Shown here piece by piece: positions 26,683-33,256 of a DNA stretch of 34,734 bases. The position numbers were made by a program, and so were the translations under genes. The notes beneath the pieces are model-generated. The model was not told the DNA's origin. It did no database searches and was given only the letters and a program-made list of their open reading frames with translations. The stretch's first letter is position 1. Each line of letters opens with the position of its first letter. The DNA is from Bacteroidales bacterium (GTDB lineage: Bacteria > Bacteroidota > Bacteroidia > Bacteroidales > UBA932): assembly GCA_017442315.1 (NCBI GenBank), contig JAFRZX010000010.1, positions 1 to 34,734 on the forward strand. The letters run 5' to 3'.

Positions 26683-27852
26683 TTATCCGAAAATCATATC
26701 GAATACCTTTTCTGCCTTTACAGCACCATCCTCGGATTTCACTGTAATCTTTACCTTATGGTACTGTCCGTCCATGAATTCAGATACGTTGGTAAACCGT
26801 ATCACATATGAATTCTGCATAGCCTTGGTTACGGGAAGATTATCAAGAGAAACGCCTGTGAAATCTGATGATGCATACAATATGGTTCCACCGGTATATT
26901 CTGACATTCTCCATGGCTTTTCAAACTCATCAGGGACCTCTTCGAAATCAACATAGTCAATATCGCTATATACGGTATGTATAGTACCCTGACCTGTAGA
27001 CCAATTGCTTTGGGAGCTTACATATGTGACAGAAAAACCACTTTTGCCATGTGGAGAGTTCGGCTCGTCCGTAAAATTCACATAAATCCGGTTTGCTCCT
27101 GTCCTGAATGTGAAATTCTCATCTGCAAACCTAAGGGCTGCTGTCCCGCATTCAACCTGGCTGCTCAGATCATATGCACTCTTGGCAGCATACAAAGCAT
27201 CAGCATCATCTCCTGCAAATCCGAATGTGCGGTCAGTTCCGGAAGAACGGTTCAGATAATCACTCAGATTTTCATATGAAGTAAGATTCATTGCACCGGT
27301 TATCAATCCATTATATCCTACGCAACTGAATCTGACATCAAGATTGGTGTTCAGTTTTTGTGCCCATTGTATAATATCTCTTGCAATGGCATCAGCTTCA
27401 TCACCCATACTGCCTGAATTATCTACCAGAAATACAAAATCATTCTTGATATTCAGATTCCCTGACGCATCATCAATCGTGTTGTGTACAAGTATTCCTT
27501 TGGGCTTATCATCCACAGACACCCAAACGTTTTGAGGAACACCTGATTCCCCTCCCGTACCAATAAGCCTTATCCATTCATCTGTTTCAGGGTTCTGGAT
27601 ACCTGTCATGTCAATTCTTATAACGACATCATTCCCTTCCGTTTCTACCGAATACTGTACGTTAGGAATGGAAACAGTCGGATTTGATATGGATGGATTC
27701 GGTGTTGCCTGACTGTCGCTTGGTATACCTGTATTATTGATACCGCTTTCCAATACAATGGTACTCACACCATCTTTAAGGCAAGAACCAAACAATAAAG
27801 AAGCAAAAATCAAAACCAGACTCAGGGTCTTGGATTTAAAACATGGTATCAT
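26683..27852 (-). CDS. vWA-domain lipoprotein
   Basis: A 389-residue exported protein with a lipoprotein signal (LLFGSC, Cys24). After a Ser/Pro/Asn-rich linker and a beta-rich segment (about 65-130), a von Willebrand A domain begins near residue 137. It has a perfect MIDAS motif DNSGSMG (D144, S146, S148) and a later TDEPN that probably supplies the third metal-site loop. vWA domains bind protein ligands through a divalent metal. This is the second gene of the block, six bases after the OmpA-domain gene and 11 bases before the zinc-ribbon gene. It probably faces the periplasm or cell surface. Confidence 0.9.
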   Translation of the reverse strand: MIPCFKSKTLSLVLIFASLLFGSCLKDGVSTIVLESGINNTGIPSDSQATPNPSISNPTVSIPNVQYSVETEGNDVVIRIDMTGIQNPETDEWIRLIGTGGESGVPQNVWVSVDDKPKGILVHNTIDDASGNLNIKNDFVFLVDNSGSMGDEADAIARDIIQWAQKLNTNLDVRFSCVGYNGLITGAMNLTSYENLSDYLNRSSGTDRTFGFAGDDADALYAAKSAYDLSSQVECGTAALRFADENFTFRTGANRIYVNFTDEPNSPHGKSGFSVTYVSSQSNWSTGQGTIHTVYSDIDYVDFEEVPDEFEKPWRMSEYTGGTILYASSDFTGVSLDNLPVTKAMQNSYVIRFTNVSEFMDGQYHKVKITVKSEDGAVKAEKVFDMIFG

Positions 27853-27858
27853 ATCCGC

Positions 27859-29124
27859 TTATTTTAATATTTCAAATTCAACACGGCTGTTCATACGACG
27901 TCCCTCCTCTGTATCATTGGTCGTCAATGGCTTAGTCATACCATACCAGTTGTACGAAAGCTTCTCACTTGGCACTCCCTGCTCCTCCAGATACCTTACA
28001 ACTGCCAATGCCCTGTCTCTGGACAGACTCATATTAGACTCCGGACTTCCGGTATTATCTGTATGTCCCTTCACTTCAACTTTCAGGTCAGTCCTGATCA
28101 ACAACTGAGCAAGGCGGTTCAGATAATCATAAGATTCCACTCCAAGCAGACTCCTGCCTGTTTCAAAACTGACGGAATTGATCACACATATTGTCTTGCC
28201 GACAACCTTTTCTCCCCTGGAAATCATTTCCAGGACATCATCCAAAGTATAGCATGGCTTCCTCTCGACAGACGGCGCCACATAGATCCGCTGAACCTGA
28301 GTTGCAGTGTAACCTGATGGCTTACGTTTTTTGAATATACTCAATGGTATCCCGAAACTGGCTCTGACCTCTACACCGGAAAACTTACGTACACCGGCGA
28401 CAACAGCCCTTGTCCCATTTACACTTACAATATCTCCTTTACGTTCTTTTTTACTATAAGTGTCTGTAATTCCATACTCATATCCTGCTTCAAGGCCCAC
28501 ATAAAATGTCTTTTTGGCAATCTTGAACTGAAACTTTGCTCCAGCACCTACCGAAGCTGCAAAATATGCCGATGCCATATTTGCCTTTGACAGTTTCATT
28601 GCATAGTGCTCATATCCTGACATTGTGTATTCCTGAAGAGACAAGGTTCCTCCAGTCGAGAATCCAAGTACAGGAGCAACGAACACATATGGTCTTACCA
28701 ACGAACTCTCATCCAGGAAAGTATACATTACCGGAACACGCAGATCCACATATCCTGATTTCAGTCTGTATATACCCTGAGTAACATCTGAGACTCCATT
28801 AAAATACTGAGTTCCCCCTCTTCCCAGGAAAGTTACTTCCGGCCTTATGAAAAAATGTCTGTTTCTATCAAACGCATATTCAGCAAAAACAGAAAAGACC
28901 GCGCTATTTGAATTGTCTCTGTTAGTATACAGACCCTTATTAAGTCCACTGAAGCGCATGAAACCAGCATGATAGCCTGCTCCTATCCCGATATGCCATC
29001 TGTCCAAAGGATTTTCGTCAAGCTTGGTATAAGAGACTTCAGATTGCAGAAAATCATCTGTCTGTGCAATGGAGATCATGCACGAAAACAAAAGCACAAA
29101 TGTGCTAAGCACTGATTTATACAT
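27859..29124 (-). CDS. OmpA-family protein: beta-barrel plus peptidoglycan-binding domain
   Basis: A 421-residue outer-membrane protein and the first gene of the leftward block. A signal peptide (cleavage after SIAQ, about residue 21) leads to a barrel-like region (about 30-265) with alternating strands such as IGIGAGYHAGFMRF and VGLEAGYEYG. The C-terminal OmpA-like domain (about 310-421) has the peptidoglycan-binding signature VKGHTDNTGSPESNMSLSR and a conserved RMNSRVEFEI end. It would tether the outer membrane to the cell wall and may anchor the assembly encoded downstream. The predicted block promoter lies about 30 bases upstream. Confidence 0.92.
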   Translation of the reverse strand: MYKSVLSTFVLLFSCMISIAQTDDFLQSEVSYTKLDENPLDRWHIGIGAGYHAGFMRFSGLNKGLYTNRDNSNSAVFSVFAEYAFDRNRHFFIRPEVTFLGRGGTQYFNGVSDVTQGIYRLKSGYVDLRVPVMYTFLDESSLVRPYVFVAPVLGFSTGGTLSLQEYTMSGYEHYAMKLSKANMASAYFAASVGAGAKFQFKIAKKTFYVGLEAGYEYGITDTYSKKERKGDIVSVNGTRAVVAGVRKFSGVEVRASFGIPLSIFKKRKPSGYTATQVQRIYVAPSVERKPCYTLDDVLEMISRGEKVVGKTICVINSVSFETGRSLLGVESYDYLNRLAQLLIRTDLKVEVKGHTDNTGSPESNMSLSRDRALAVVRYLEEQGVPSEKLSYNWYGMTKPLTTNDTEEGRRMNSRVEFEILK

Positions 29125-29157
29125 GAAAAAATATATTTGTCAAATTCTTATAGGTTG

Positions 29158-29188
29158 CAAATATACCCCCCCCCAAGAACTTTTCCAA
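29158..29188 (-). promoter_or_regulatory. Predicted promoter of the 16-gene block
   Basis: On the minus strand, TTG (29186-29188) is followed by 20 bases and TATATTTG (29158-29165), matching TTG-N19/20-TAnnTTTG. The predicted start, about 29152, gives a leader of about 28 bases before the OmpA-family ATG at 29124. Gaps within the block never exceed 78 bases and I saw no second match of this quality inside it, so this may drive all 16 genes. Confidence 0.65.
29166..29174. repeat. Run of nine C residues in the promoter spacer
   Basis: Nine consecutive C residues (G on the transcribed-direction strand) directly abut the -7 box and lie entirely between the two promoter elements. With nine, the spacer is 20 bases; with eight it would be the consensus 19. 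Such homopolymer tracts are prone to slipped-strand changes. Confidence 0.85.
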
Positions 29189-29209
29189 ATTTTTCAATAA
29201 AAATCAGTC

Positions 29210-29234
29210 AATCAAGATTAGAAGTTGCTTGATT
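29210..29234 (-). terminator. Possible weak terminator after the CPBP protease gene
   Basis: AATCAAG (29210-29216) pairs with CTTGATT (29228-29234) around an 11-base loop, about 35 bases past the stop of the protease gene. On the minus strand the next bases are TGACTGATTTTTATTG, so the T run is displaced. It would separate this operon from the 16-gene block. Confidence 0.35.
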
Positions 29235-29267
29235 TTCTATCAATATGTATTTTAAACAGCTTCTTAT

Positions 29268-29903
29268 TTATATAGGGAACCACACGAAGACAGCACAATC
29301 CCACAGAGCATGGGATATGACAATGGCACTGAAACGCTCCGGGAAAAAACGATATGCAAGTCCCCAGACAAAACCGGCAACCATTGCTGCCATTATCAGC
29401 ATGAAGTTGCATTTTGAAAGATGGACCAATCCGTACACAAGCGTAGTGATTACAAAACCGATATCATGATTCCACCTGGCAGATAGTCTGTTCTGTATGA
29501 ATCCACGCCAGAATATTTCTTCTGCAGGACCAATAATGAAAAGAAGAAGCAAGGTAAGTACCCATGGATCTGCTCCATCTTTCATTCCATATATCATCTC
29601 TACCTGCGGACGGGCAAAGTCGAACATCAAAGAGGATAGCATGTTTCCAAGCCAGAACACTCCCCATAGCAAAGCCGCCAATGCAACTCCTATCATCACA
29701 TTGCTGACAGACAGCTCGATATCCTTCCACCATCGGGGACGTGCATAACAGGAAAACAATGTCAATATCAGCGCGGAGCAAGTCATCGTAGTCCAGAAAT
29801 CTACATACGGAGCTGTCCATGGTGAGAACATGATGGTCCAAAGCACGGTTGCGATTCCTATACCGAGCCAGGGAAGAGTCAAGGATACTTTGCCGTTATC
29901 CAT
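29268..29903 (-). CDS. CPBP-family intramembrane metalloprotease
   Basis: A 211-residue membrane protein of the CPBP (CAAX protease and bacteriocin-processing, Abi) family. The catalytic motif EExxxR is present as EEIFWR (E128, E129, R133) inside GPAEEIFWRGF. The second motif His (H161) lies in YGLVHLSK and a further conserved His in ISHALWD near the C-terminus. About six hydrophobic segments are visible. Bacterial members cleave membrane substrates or confer bacteriocin self-immunity; the substrate here is unknown. It starts eight bases after the prenyltransferase gene, so the two are co-transcribed, but a metabolic link is not evident. Confidence 0.88.
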   Translation of the reverse strand: MDNGKVSLTLPWLGIGIATVLWTIMFSPWTAPYVDFWTTMTCSALILTLFSCYARPRWWKDIELSVSNVMIGVALAALLWGVFWLGNMLSSLMFDFARPQVEMIYGMKDGADPWVLTLLLLFIIGPAEEIFWRGFIQNRLSARWNHDIGFVITTLVYGLVHLSKCNFMLIMAAMVAGFVWGLAYRFFPERFSAIVISHALWDCAVFVWFPI

Positions 29904-29911
29904 CAGACCAA

Positions 29912-30805
29912 TCAGATAAAACGTGCTATAACAAAGGAAAGGCTCAGAAGCATTGAGAACATCAACTGGAGATTGGCAGTCCTCACATCCAGATCAGCGA
30001 TCATATGACTGCCGCCTTCTACGGAATTCTTCATTGTCTTTGAGCATGCTATTGCCACCGGAAGAGTCATGAATACGATGACAGTAAGTATCGGCATACC
30101 ACCTTTAATAGAACATACCGCCACCCATACATATGGGAACAAGACCTCAAAACCATAGAACCACGCAGAGGTGCGTTTTCCAAGACACATGGCCATGGTA
30201 GTTATGCCAGCCCTGCCATCATGTTCGAGATCCCGCGTGTTGTTTGAATGCAGGATTCCGTCAGTGATCAATCCTACAGGAAGAGCAATGATAAATACAC
30301 TCTCCCAATCAAAACTGCCTGTAACAGCATATGTTACTCCAAGGACAGGAATAAAAGCAAATGTAAGAAGTATATCCAGATCGCCGAATGCATTATATTT
30401 AAGGAAAGGATAGAGAAGTACCAGCACAGCTCCTGCAATCCCACACCACAACACTGTTGCTCCTGTCATAAGAAAGATACCGATACCGCTGAGGCAGGAT
30501 ACGACAAGAAGGGCTGATGCCAGAGTCTTTATCTCCTTGGGCTCAAACATTCCGGTTGTCATGGTATCTGCACCAAATGTATCATTCCTGTCGACTCCAC
30601 GTTTGAAATCGAAATAATCACTCCATGTATTCCCTGCCGCATGAAACAGGACCATTGTGATCAGGACCCATACTCCAATAAGCCAATCGACCTGTGCCCC
30701 TTTCCAGAACAGATAGCTCAATGTAACTATTATTGGCATTGCAGATGCAGGAAATGACCAAGGCCTCAATGCTTTCATCCAATCTCCAATCGTATGTTTT
30801 TTCAT
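29912..30805 (-). CDS. menA: UbiA-family prenyltransferase, likely MenA-type
   Basis: A 297-residue polytopic membrane enzyme. It has both Asp-rich prenyl diphosphate/Mg-binding motifs of the UbiA family: N59-x3-D63 within GNTWSDYFDFKRGVD, and NNTRDLEHD at about 188-196. The N-terminal RPWSFPASAMP is typical of 1,4-dihydroxy-2-naphthoate prenyltransferases, which make demethylmenaquinone for anaerobic respiration. No other men gene is nearby, so MenA is the likely but not proven specificity; another UbiA-type transferase is the alternative. The start at 30805 is well placed behind a TATCTTTG box. Confidence 0.83.
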   Translation of the reverse strand: MKKHTIGDWMKALRPWSFPASAMPIIVTLSYLFWKGAQVDWLIGVWVLITMVLFHAAGNTWSDYFDFKRGVDRNDTFGADTMTTGMFEPKEIKTLASALLVVSCLSGIGIFLMTGATVLWCGIAGAVLVLLYPFLKYNAFGDLDILLTFAFIPVLGVTYAVTGSFDWESVFIIALPVGLITDGILHSNNTRDLEHDGRAGITTMAMCLGKRTSAWFYGFEVLFPYVWVAVCSIKGGMPILTVIVFMTLPVAIACSKTMKNSVEGGSHMIADLDVRTANLQLMFSMLLSLSFVIARFI

Positions 30806-30825
30806 AGCCGTATTTTTATCGGGTG

Positions 30826-30833
30826 CAAAGATA
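30826..30833 (-). promoter_or_regulatory. -7 box for the prenyltransferase-protease operon
   Basis: TATCTTTG on the minus strand matches TAnnTTTG and lies 20 bases before the prenyltransferase ATG, implying a very short leader. No TTG occurs at the ideal distance (the nearest is 24 bases away), so the -33 element is degenerate. Confidence 0.5.
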
Positions 30834-30848
30834 GCAAATTATTAAAAT

Positions 30849-30866
30849 ATAGTCGTGCAAGACTAT
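30849..30866 (-). terminator. Hairpin after the sigma-factor operon
   Basis: ATAGTC (30849-30854) pairs perfectly with GACTAT (30861-30866) around a six-base loop. On the minus strand it is followed by the T/A-rich ATTTTAATAATTT. It lies about 90 bases past the four-TM gene and just before the next promoter, so it is a plausible weak terminator. Confidence 0.42.
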
Positions 30867-30955
30867 GAATGTGTTTCGCGACATGCCATTGCGACAGGCA
30901 GCGGAAATACTGTGACAGTAGCCTTGTAGACGACACAGTGTCAGTCATCCTCTCC

Positions 30956-31558
30956 TTATTGTTGTTGTAATTCATTGATGTGTGCGAGGACTTCATTAGA
31001 CTGCTGTATGACCTTGCGGTTGATCCGGATTCCGATTATGCCTCCGATTATAAGACCGACCCCGGCACCGCAGTAAAATCCGATTGCTTTTGGGCTTTCC
31101 ACACCGAGAACTTCTACCATCTCATAGATCATCCACCCACCCCAGACAACGATCATAGGTATGGCTATCTTGTACCACTCCTTATAATGAGTCCTTACTT
31201 TGCTGAGTTTTTCTGCTGTCTCTATCAGATTGTATTGCGAAAGATCCGTCATCTTACCAAGATTGATCTTCTGGACAACCGTCAGTCCCAAGCACACGGC
31301 AAGCATTACTGCTGTAGCAATAATGAATGCAAGCGAGCACCCGTTAATATAGAAAGTCGTCGGGGCAAAAATGACTGCAAATATTCCTAAGAATATCGTC
31401 CCAAGTACTGTTCGATTGAGATCAGAAATCTTTGATTTCATCGAGTTACGTATATGTATGTCGTTCACGATTGTCTGCTGATCGAGTCTCTGTTTAAGCA
31501 GACCTATCTGTGTGCGCATCTGTTCGAGTTCATGGGATAATAATGTGTTGTTTTCCAT
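30956..31558 (-). CDS. Four-TM protein paired with a sigma factor
   Basis: A 200-residue protein with an N-terminal helical, possibly coiled-coil segment (about 5-35). Four TM helices follow (about 50-71, 73-95, 128-152 and 157-178), then a short charged C-terminal helix. I do not recognise the family. It begins 12 bases after the ECF-like sigma factor gene, the usual position for a gene regulating, or regulated by, that sigma factor. The cytoplasmic N-terminal helix could contact the sigma factor, but it has no known anti-sigma signature, so this is inference from context. Confidence 0.72.
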   Translation of the reverse strand: MENNTLLSHELEQMRTQIGLLKQRLDQQTIVNDIHIRNSMKSKISDLNRTVLGTIFLGIFAVIFAPTTFYINGCSLAFIIATAVMLAVCLGLTVVQKINLGKMTDLSQYNLIETAEKLSKVRTHYKEWYKIAIPMIVVWGGWMIYEMVEVLGVESPKAIGFYCGAGVGLIIGGIIGIRINRKVIQQSNEVLAHINELQQQ

Positions 31559-31570
31559 GATGTTGTCATT

Positions 31571-32074
31571 TTACTGGTTCGACATTTTCTTAAGCTGTTC
31601 CTTGATTCTGAAAAGGCGGACGGAAACATTCTTGGCTGAGATTCCGACTATGGCTCCAATCTCATCATAACTCATGTTTTCAAGCCAGAGAAGTATGATC
31701 GCTCTATCAAAAGGACCTAACCTGCTGATACGTTCGTGCAGCAATCTTATTTGTTTTAAATCCTCTCCTGAATCATCGAAAAGGTTGATGTTCATTTCAA
31801 GCGGTACAGTTTCACCTCTACGTTTTTTCTTACGGTCTGATGAGATGCAAGTATTCAGACTGACACGGTAGATCCATGTGTTGGGACTGCAGTCCCTACG
31901 AAACTTCTCGAAGCCATTCCATAGGTTGATAAGAATATCCTGAAAAAGGTCGGCAACCTCTTCCTCATTTTTAGAAAACATATAGCAGACCGTATATATA
32001 GTCCCTCTATGTCCCCGTATGATTCGTGCAAAATCTTGTTCCAATGATTCCATTTTCTTTTCAATTTTGTCCAT
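31571..32074 (-). CDS. ECF-type RNA polymerase sigma factor
   Basis: A 167-residue sigma-70 family protein of ECF size. Region 2 covers about residues 10-80, with the core-binding stretch VADLFQDILINLWNG and the promoter-melting segment RDCSPNTWIYRVSLN. Region 4 covers about 105-160, with the helix-turn-helix MSYDEIGAIVGISAKNVSVRLFRI. A short basic linker (DRKKKRR) joins them. It precedes a four-TM protein gene by 12 bases. ATG 32074 is used; ATG 32053 seven codons later is also possible. The signal it responds to cannot be inferred. Confidence 0.93.
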   Translation of the reverse strand: MDKIEKKMESLEQDFARIIRGHRGTIYTVCYMFSKNEEEVADLFQDILINLWNGFEKFRRDCSPNTWIYRVSLNTCISSDRKKKRRGETVPLEMNINLFDDSGEDLKQIRLLHERISRLGPFDRAIILLWLENMSYDEIGAIVGISAKNVSVRLFRIKEQLKKMSNQ

Positions 32075-32121
32075 TAGACGCTCAATTTGTCATTTTACTA
32101 CATTACTCGATAACATTTTTA

Positions 32122-32129
32122 CAAATATA
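32122..32129 (-). promoter_or_regulatory. -7 box for the sigma-factor operon
   Basis: TATATTTG on the minus strand matches TAnnTTTG, 48 bases before the sigma-factor ATG. No TTG lies at the proper distance; that position falls inside the strong hairpin at 32140-32169. It may be a housekeeping promoter with a weak -33, or be recognised by another sigma factor. Confidence 0.45.
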
Positions 32130-32139
32130 GCAAAAGATA

Positions 32140-32169
32140 GTGGCCTCCCGATTCAGATCGGAAGGCCAC
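32140..32169. terminator. Strong hairpin between divergent genes
   Basis: GTGGCCT (32140-32146) pairs with AGGCCAC (32163-32169) and CCGAT (32148-32152) with ATCGG (32157-32161), giving 12 pairs with a single C/A mismatch and a four-base loop. On the minus strand it is followed by TATCTTTTGC, a poor T tract. It lies between the divergent sigma and toxin genes, where no transcript obviously ends, so it may be a relic terminator or an insulator. Confidence 0.55.
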
Positions 32170-32256
32170 CGCAATTCTGACCTGAAGCATAGAATTACAA
32201 AAAGGTAAAAAGTGTATTTTTTTGCCCACATGGTTACAACATATTGAAACCTTTTA

Positions 32257-32264
32257 TATATTTG
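32257..32264 (+). promoter_or_regulatory. -7 box of the toxin-antitoxin operon
   Basis: TATATTTG matches TAnnTTTG and ends only four bases before the toxin ATG at 32269. Transcription from it would give an essentially leaderless toxin mRNA. There is no TTG at 19 bases, and the upstream half is weak. Confidence 0.5.
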
Positions 32265-32268
32265 CAAC

Positions 32269-32616
32269 ATGAAACGGCGGATTATAACATTTGGCAGATA
32301 TTTTGGCGAGTTCATGGAGGGGCTGACTGCCAAGGAGAGGGAGAAGGTGGACTATGGACTGGTGTTGCTGAAGACTCAGGACCGTCTGCCGACAAAGTTT
32401 GTCAAGCATATACGTGATGGGCTTTATGAATTGCGAACAGAGTTTAATGGAAACATATACAGAGTGTTTTTCATTTTTGATGAAGGAAAGATAGTAGTTC
32501 TGTTCAATGGATTTCAGAAGAAGACACAGAAAACACCAGCCAGCGAGATAAGCAAGGCATTAAAGATCAAGGAGGAATACTATGAATACAAACGGAACAA
32601 TGATTCAGGATTATGA
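32269..32616 (+). CDS. higB: Type II toxin, HigB/RelE family (Gp49-like)
   Basis: A 115-residue protein of the RelE/HigB superfamily in the phage Gp49-like branch; members are ribosome-dependent mRNA endonucleases. Family landmarks are visible: KFVKHIRDGLYELRTEF near the middle, then YRVFFIFDEGKIVVLFNGF, with a Lys-rich helix at the C-terminus (FQKKTQKTP). The length is normal for the family. It overlaps the downstream HTH antitoxin gene by 35 bases, toxin first, as in higBA operons. The promoter box lies immediately before the start codon and no ribosome binding site is possible, so toxin translation is probably inefficient. Confidence 0.9.
   Translation: MKRRIITFGRYFGEFMEGLTAKEREKVDYGLVLLKTQDRLPTKFVKHIRDGLYELRTEFNGNIYRVFFIFDEGKIVVLFNGFQKKTQKTPASEISKALKIKEEYYEYKRNNDSGL
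32569..32575 (+). promoter_or_regulatory. Strong Shine-Dalgarno site for the antitoxin
   Basis: AAGGAGG lies six bases before the antitoxin ATG at 32582, inside the toxin coding region. Such a perfect site is uncommon in this group, whose genes mostly lack one. It decides the 32582 start over the later ATG at 32600. Confidence 0.75.
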
Positions 32617-32959
32617 CGCGGTGCTTGATGCGCGATATGGAAAGGATGGCACTCCGGAACGCGTCAAGTTCGAAGAGGAAGCATACGCATACTATACAGG
32701 ATTGATTCTCCGTGATGCCAGAAAGGATGCGAAAGTTTCACAGGCGGAACTGGCAAGACGCACTCAGACCACCAAGTCATATATTTCCCGAATAGAAAAC
32801 GGTGTGATAATCCCAAGTGTCGCCGTCTTCTACAGAATGATCGCTGCTCTCGGAATGACAGTGGAAATCGTCAAGCCGGCAGTCTTCGGATATGGCTGCG
32901 CACCACAGACAAAATACCTCAGCGAACCGGAGCAGGCTCCGTATGGCAAAAGGAAATAG
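32582..32959 (+). CDS. higA: Antitoxin, HigA-type XRE-family helix-turn-helix protein
   Basis: A 125-residue DNA-binding protein that would neutralise the upstream toxin and repress the operon. The XRE/Cro helix-turn-helix is clear at about residues 49-90: VSQAELARRTQTTKSYISRI followed by ENGVIIPSV. The first 45 residues include an acidic helix (KFEEEAYAYYTGLILRDAR) that may contact the toxin. Start 32582 is supported by the AAGGAGG site. The gene overlaps the toxin by 35 bases and ends just before an inverted repeat. The C-terminus beyond residue 100 is short and unlike the long peptidase-type antitoxins. Confidence 0.9.
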   Translation: MNTNGTMIQDYDAVLDARYGKDGTPERVKFEEEAYAYYTGLILRDARKDAKVSQAELARRTQTTKSYISRIENGVIIPSVAVFYRMIAALGMTVEIVKPAVFGYGCAPQTKYLSEPEQAPYGKRK

Positions 32960-32998
32960 ATCCAACTATTGTAAAAGTGCAGTAATTGAGAGTTGGAT
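32960..32998. repeat. Inverted repeat after the antitoxin gene
   Basis: ATCCAACT (32960-32967) pairs perfectly with AGTTGGAT (32991-32998) around a 23-base spacer. It starts immediately after the antitoxin stop codon and ends six bases before the -33 element of the next promoter. It may act as a terminator for the toxin-antitoxin mRNA or as an operator. Confidence 0.5.
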
Positions 32999-33004
32999 AA
33001 GATT

Positions 33005-33034
33005 TTGCAGATTCACAAAAAATATATACTTTTG
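33005..33034 (+). promoter_or_regulatory. Consensus promoter for a candidate ncRNA
   Basis: TTG (33005-33007), exactly 19 bases, then TACTTTTG (33027-33034): a perfect TTG-N19-TAnnTTTG match. No plus-strand ORF of note follows before the terminator at 33225-33251, so the transcript is probably non-coding. Confidence 0.72.
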
Positions 33035-33039
33035 CGGTG

Positions 33040-33251
33040 TCAAGGGGATTTCGCGTAAGGGATGACAACCCTTTCTGAATGAGAATTCAACATCTCTTCA
33101 GTTTCGAGCCCCAAAGTATATTGTAAGTCGTGAGAGGACGATGTAATGGGTAGTGCGAAGTCCCCGCCCGCATCGCATCACACCGCAAGTGTAAACCTCC
33201 TCCACGCTCAAGGGGCAAAAATTGAGCATCTCGTCATTGGGATGCTTTTTT
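33040..33251 (+). ncRNA. Candidate structured small RNA, about 210 nt
   Basis: The region between a consensus promoter and an intrinsic terminator has no convincing ORF but folds well. A long-range stem pairs GGGGATTTCGC (33044-33054) with GCGAAGTCCCC (33155-33165), with one G-U in 11 pairs. Inside it are three hairpins: AAGGG/CCCTT (33057-33073); CTGAA-GAGA/TCTC-TTCAG (33075-33101); and ATTGTA-TCGT/ACGA-TGTAAT near 33119-33149. An additional seven-base complement, GCGGTGT (33034-33040) with ACACCGC (33180-33186), may extend the closing stem if transcription starts early. The size is close to 6S RNA, but the multi-hairpin interior does not look like the 6S rod, and I cannot assign an Rfam family. 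Confidence 0.6.
33225..33251 (+). terminator. Intrinsic terminator of the candidate ncRNA
   Basis: AGCATCTC (33225-33232) pairs with GGGATGCT (33239-33246), with one T-G wobble, around a six-base loop, followed by six T residues (33246-33251). An alternative hairpin, GCTCAA (33206-33211) with TTGAGC (33222-33227), shares three bases with it, so the two are mutually exclusive. Confidence 0.75.
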
Positions 33252-33256
33252 AGTGC

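Noticed and set aside
5437-29124. A type VI secretion locus
   Set aside because: Only TssR-like and phospho-control features are present; no sheath, tube, baseplate or ClpV gene is found.
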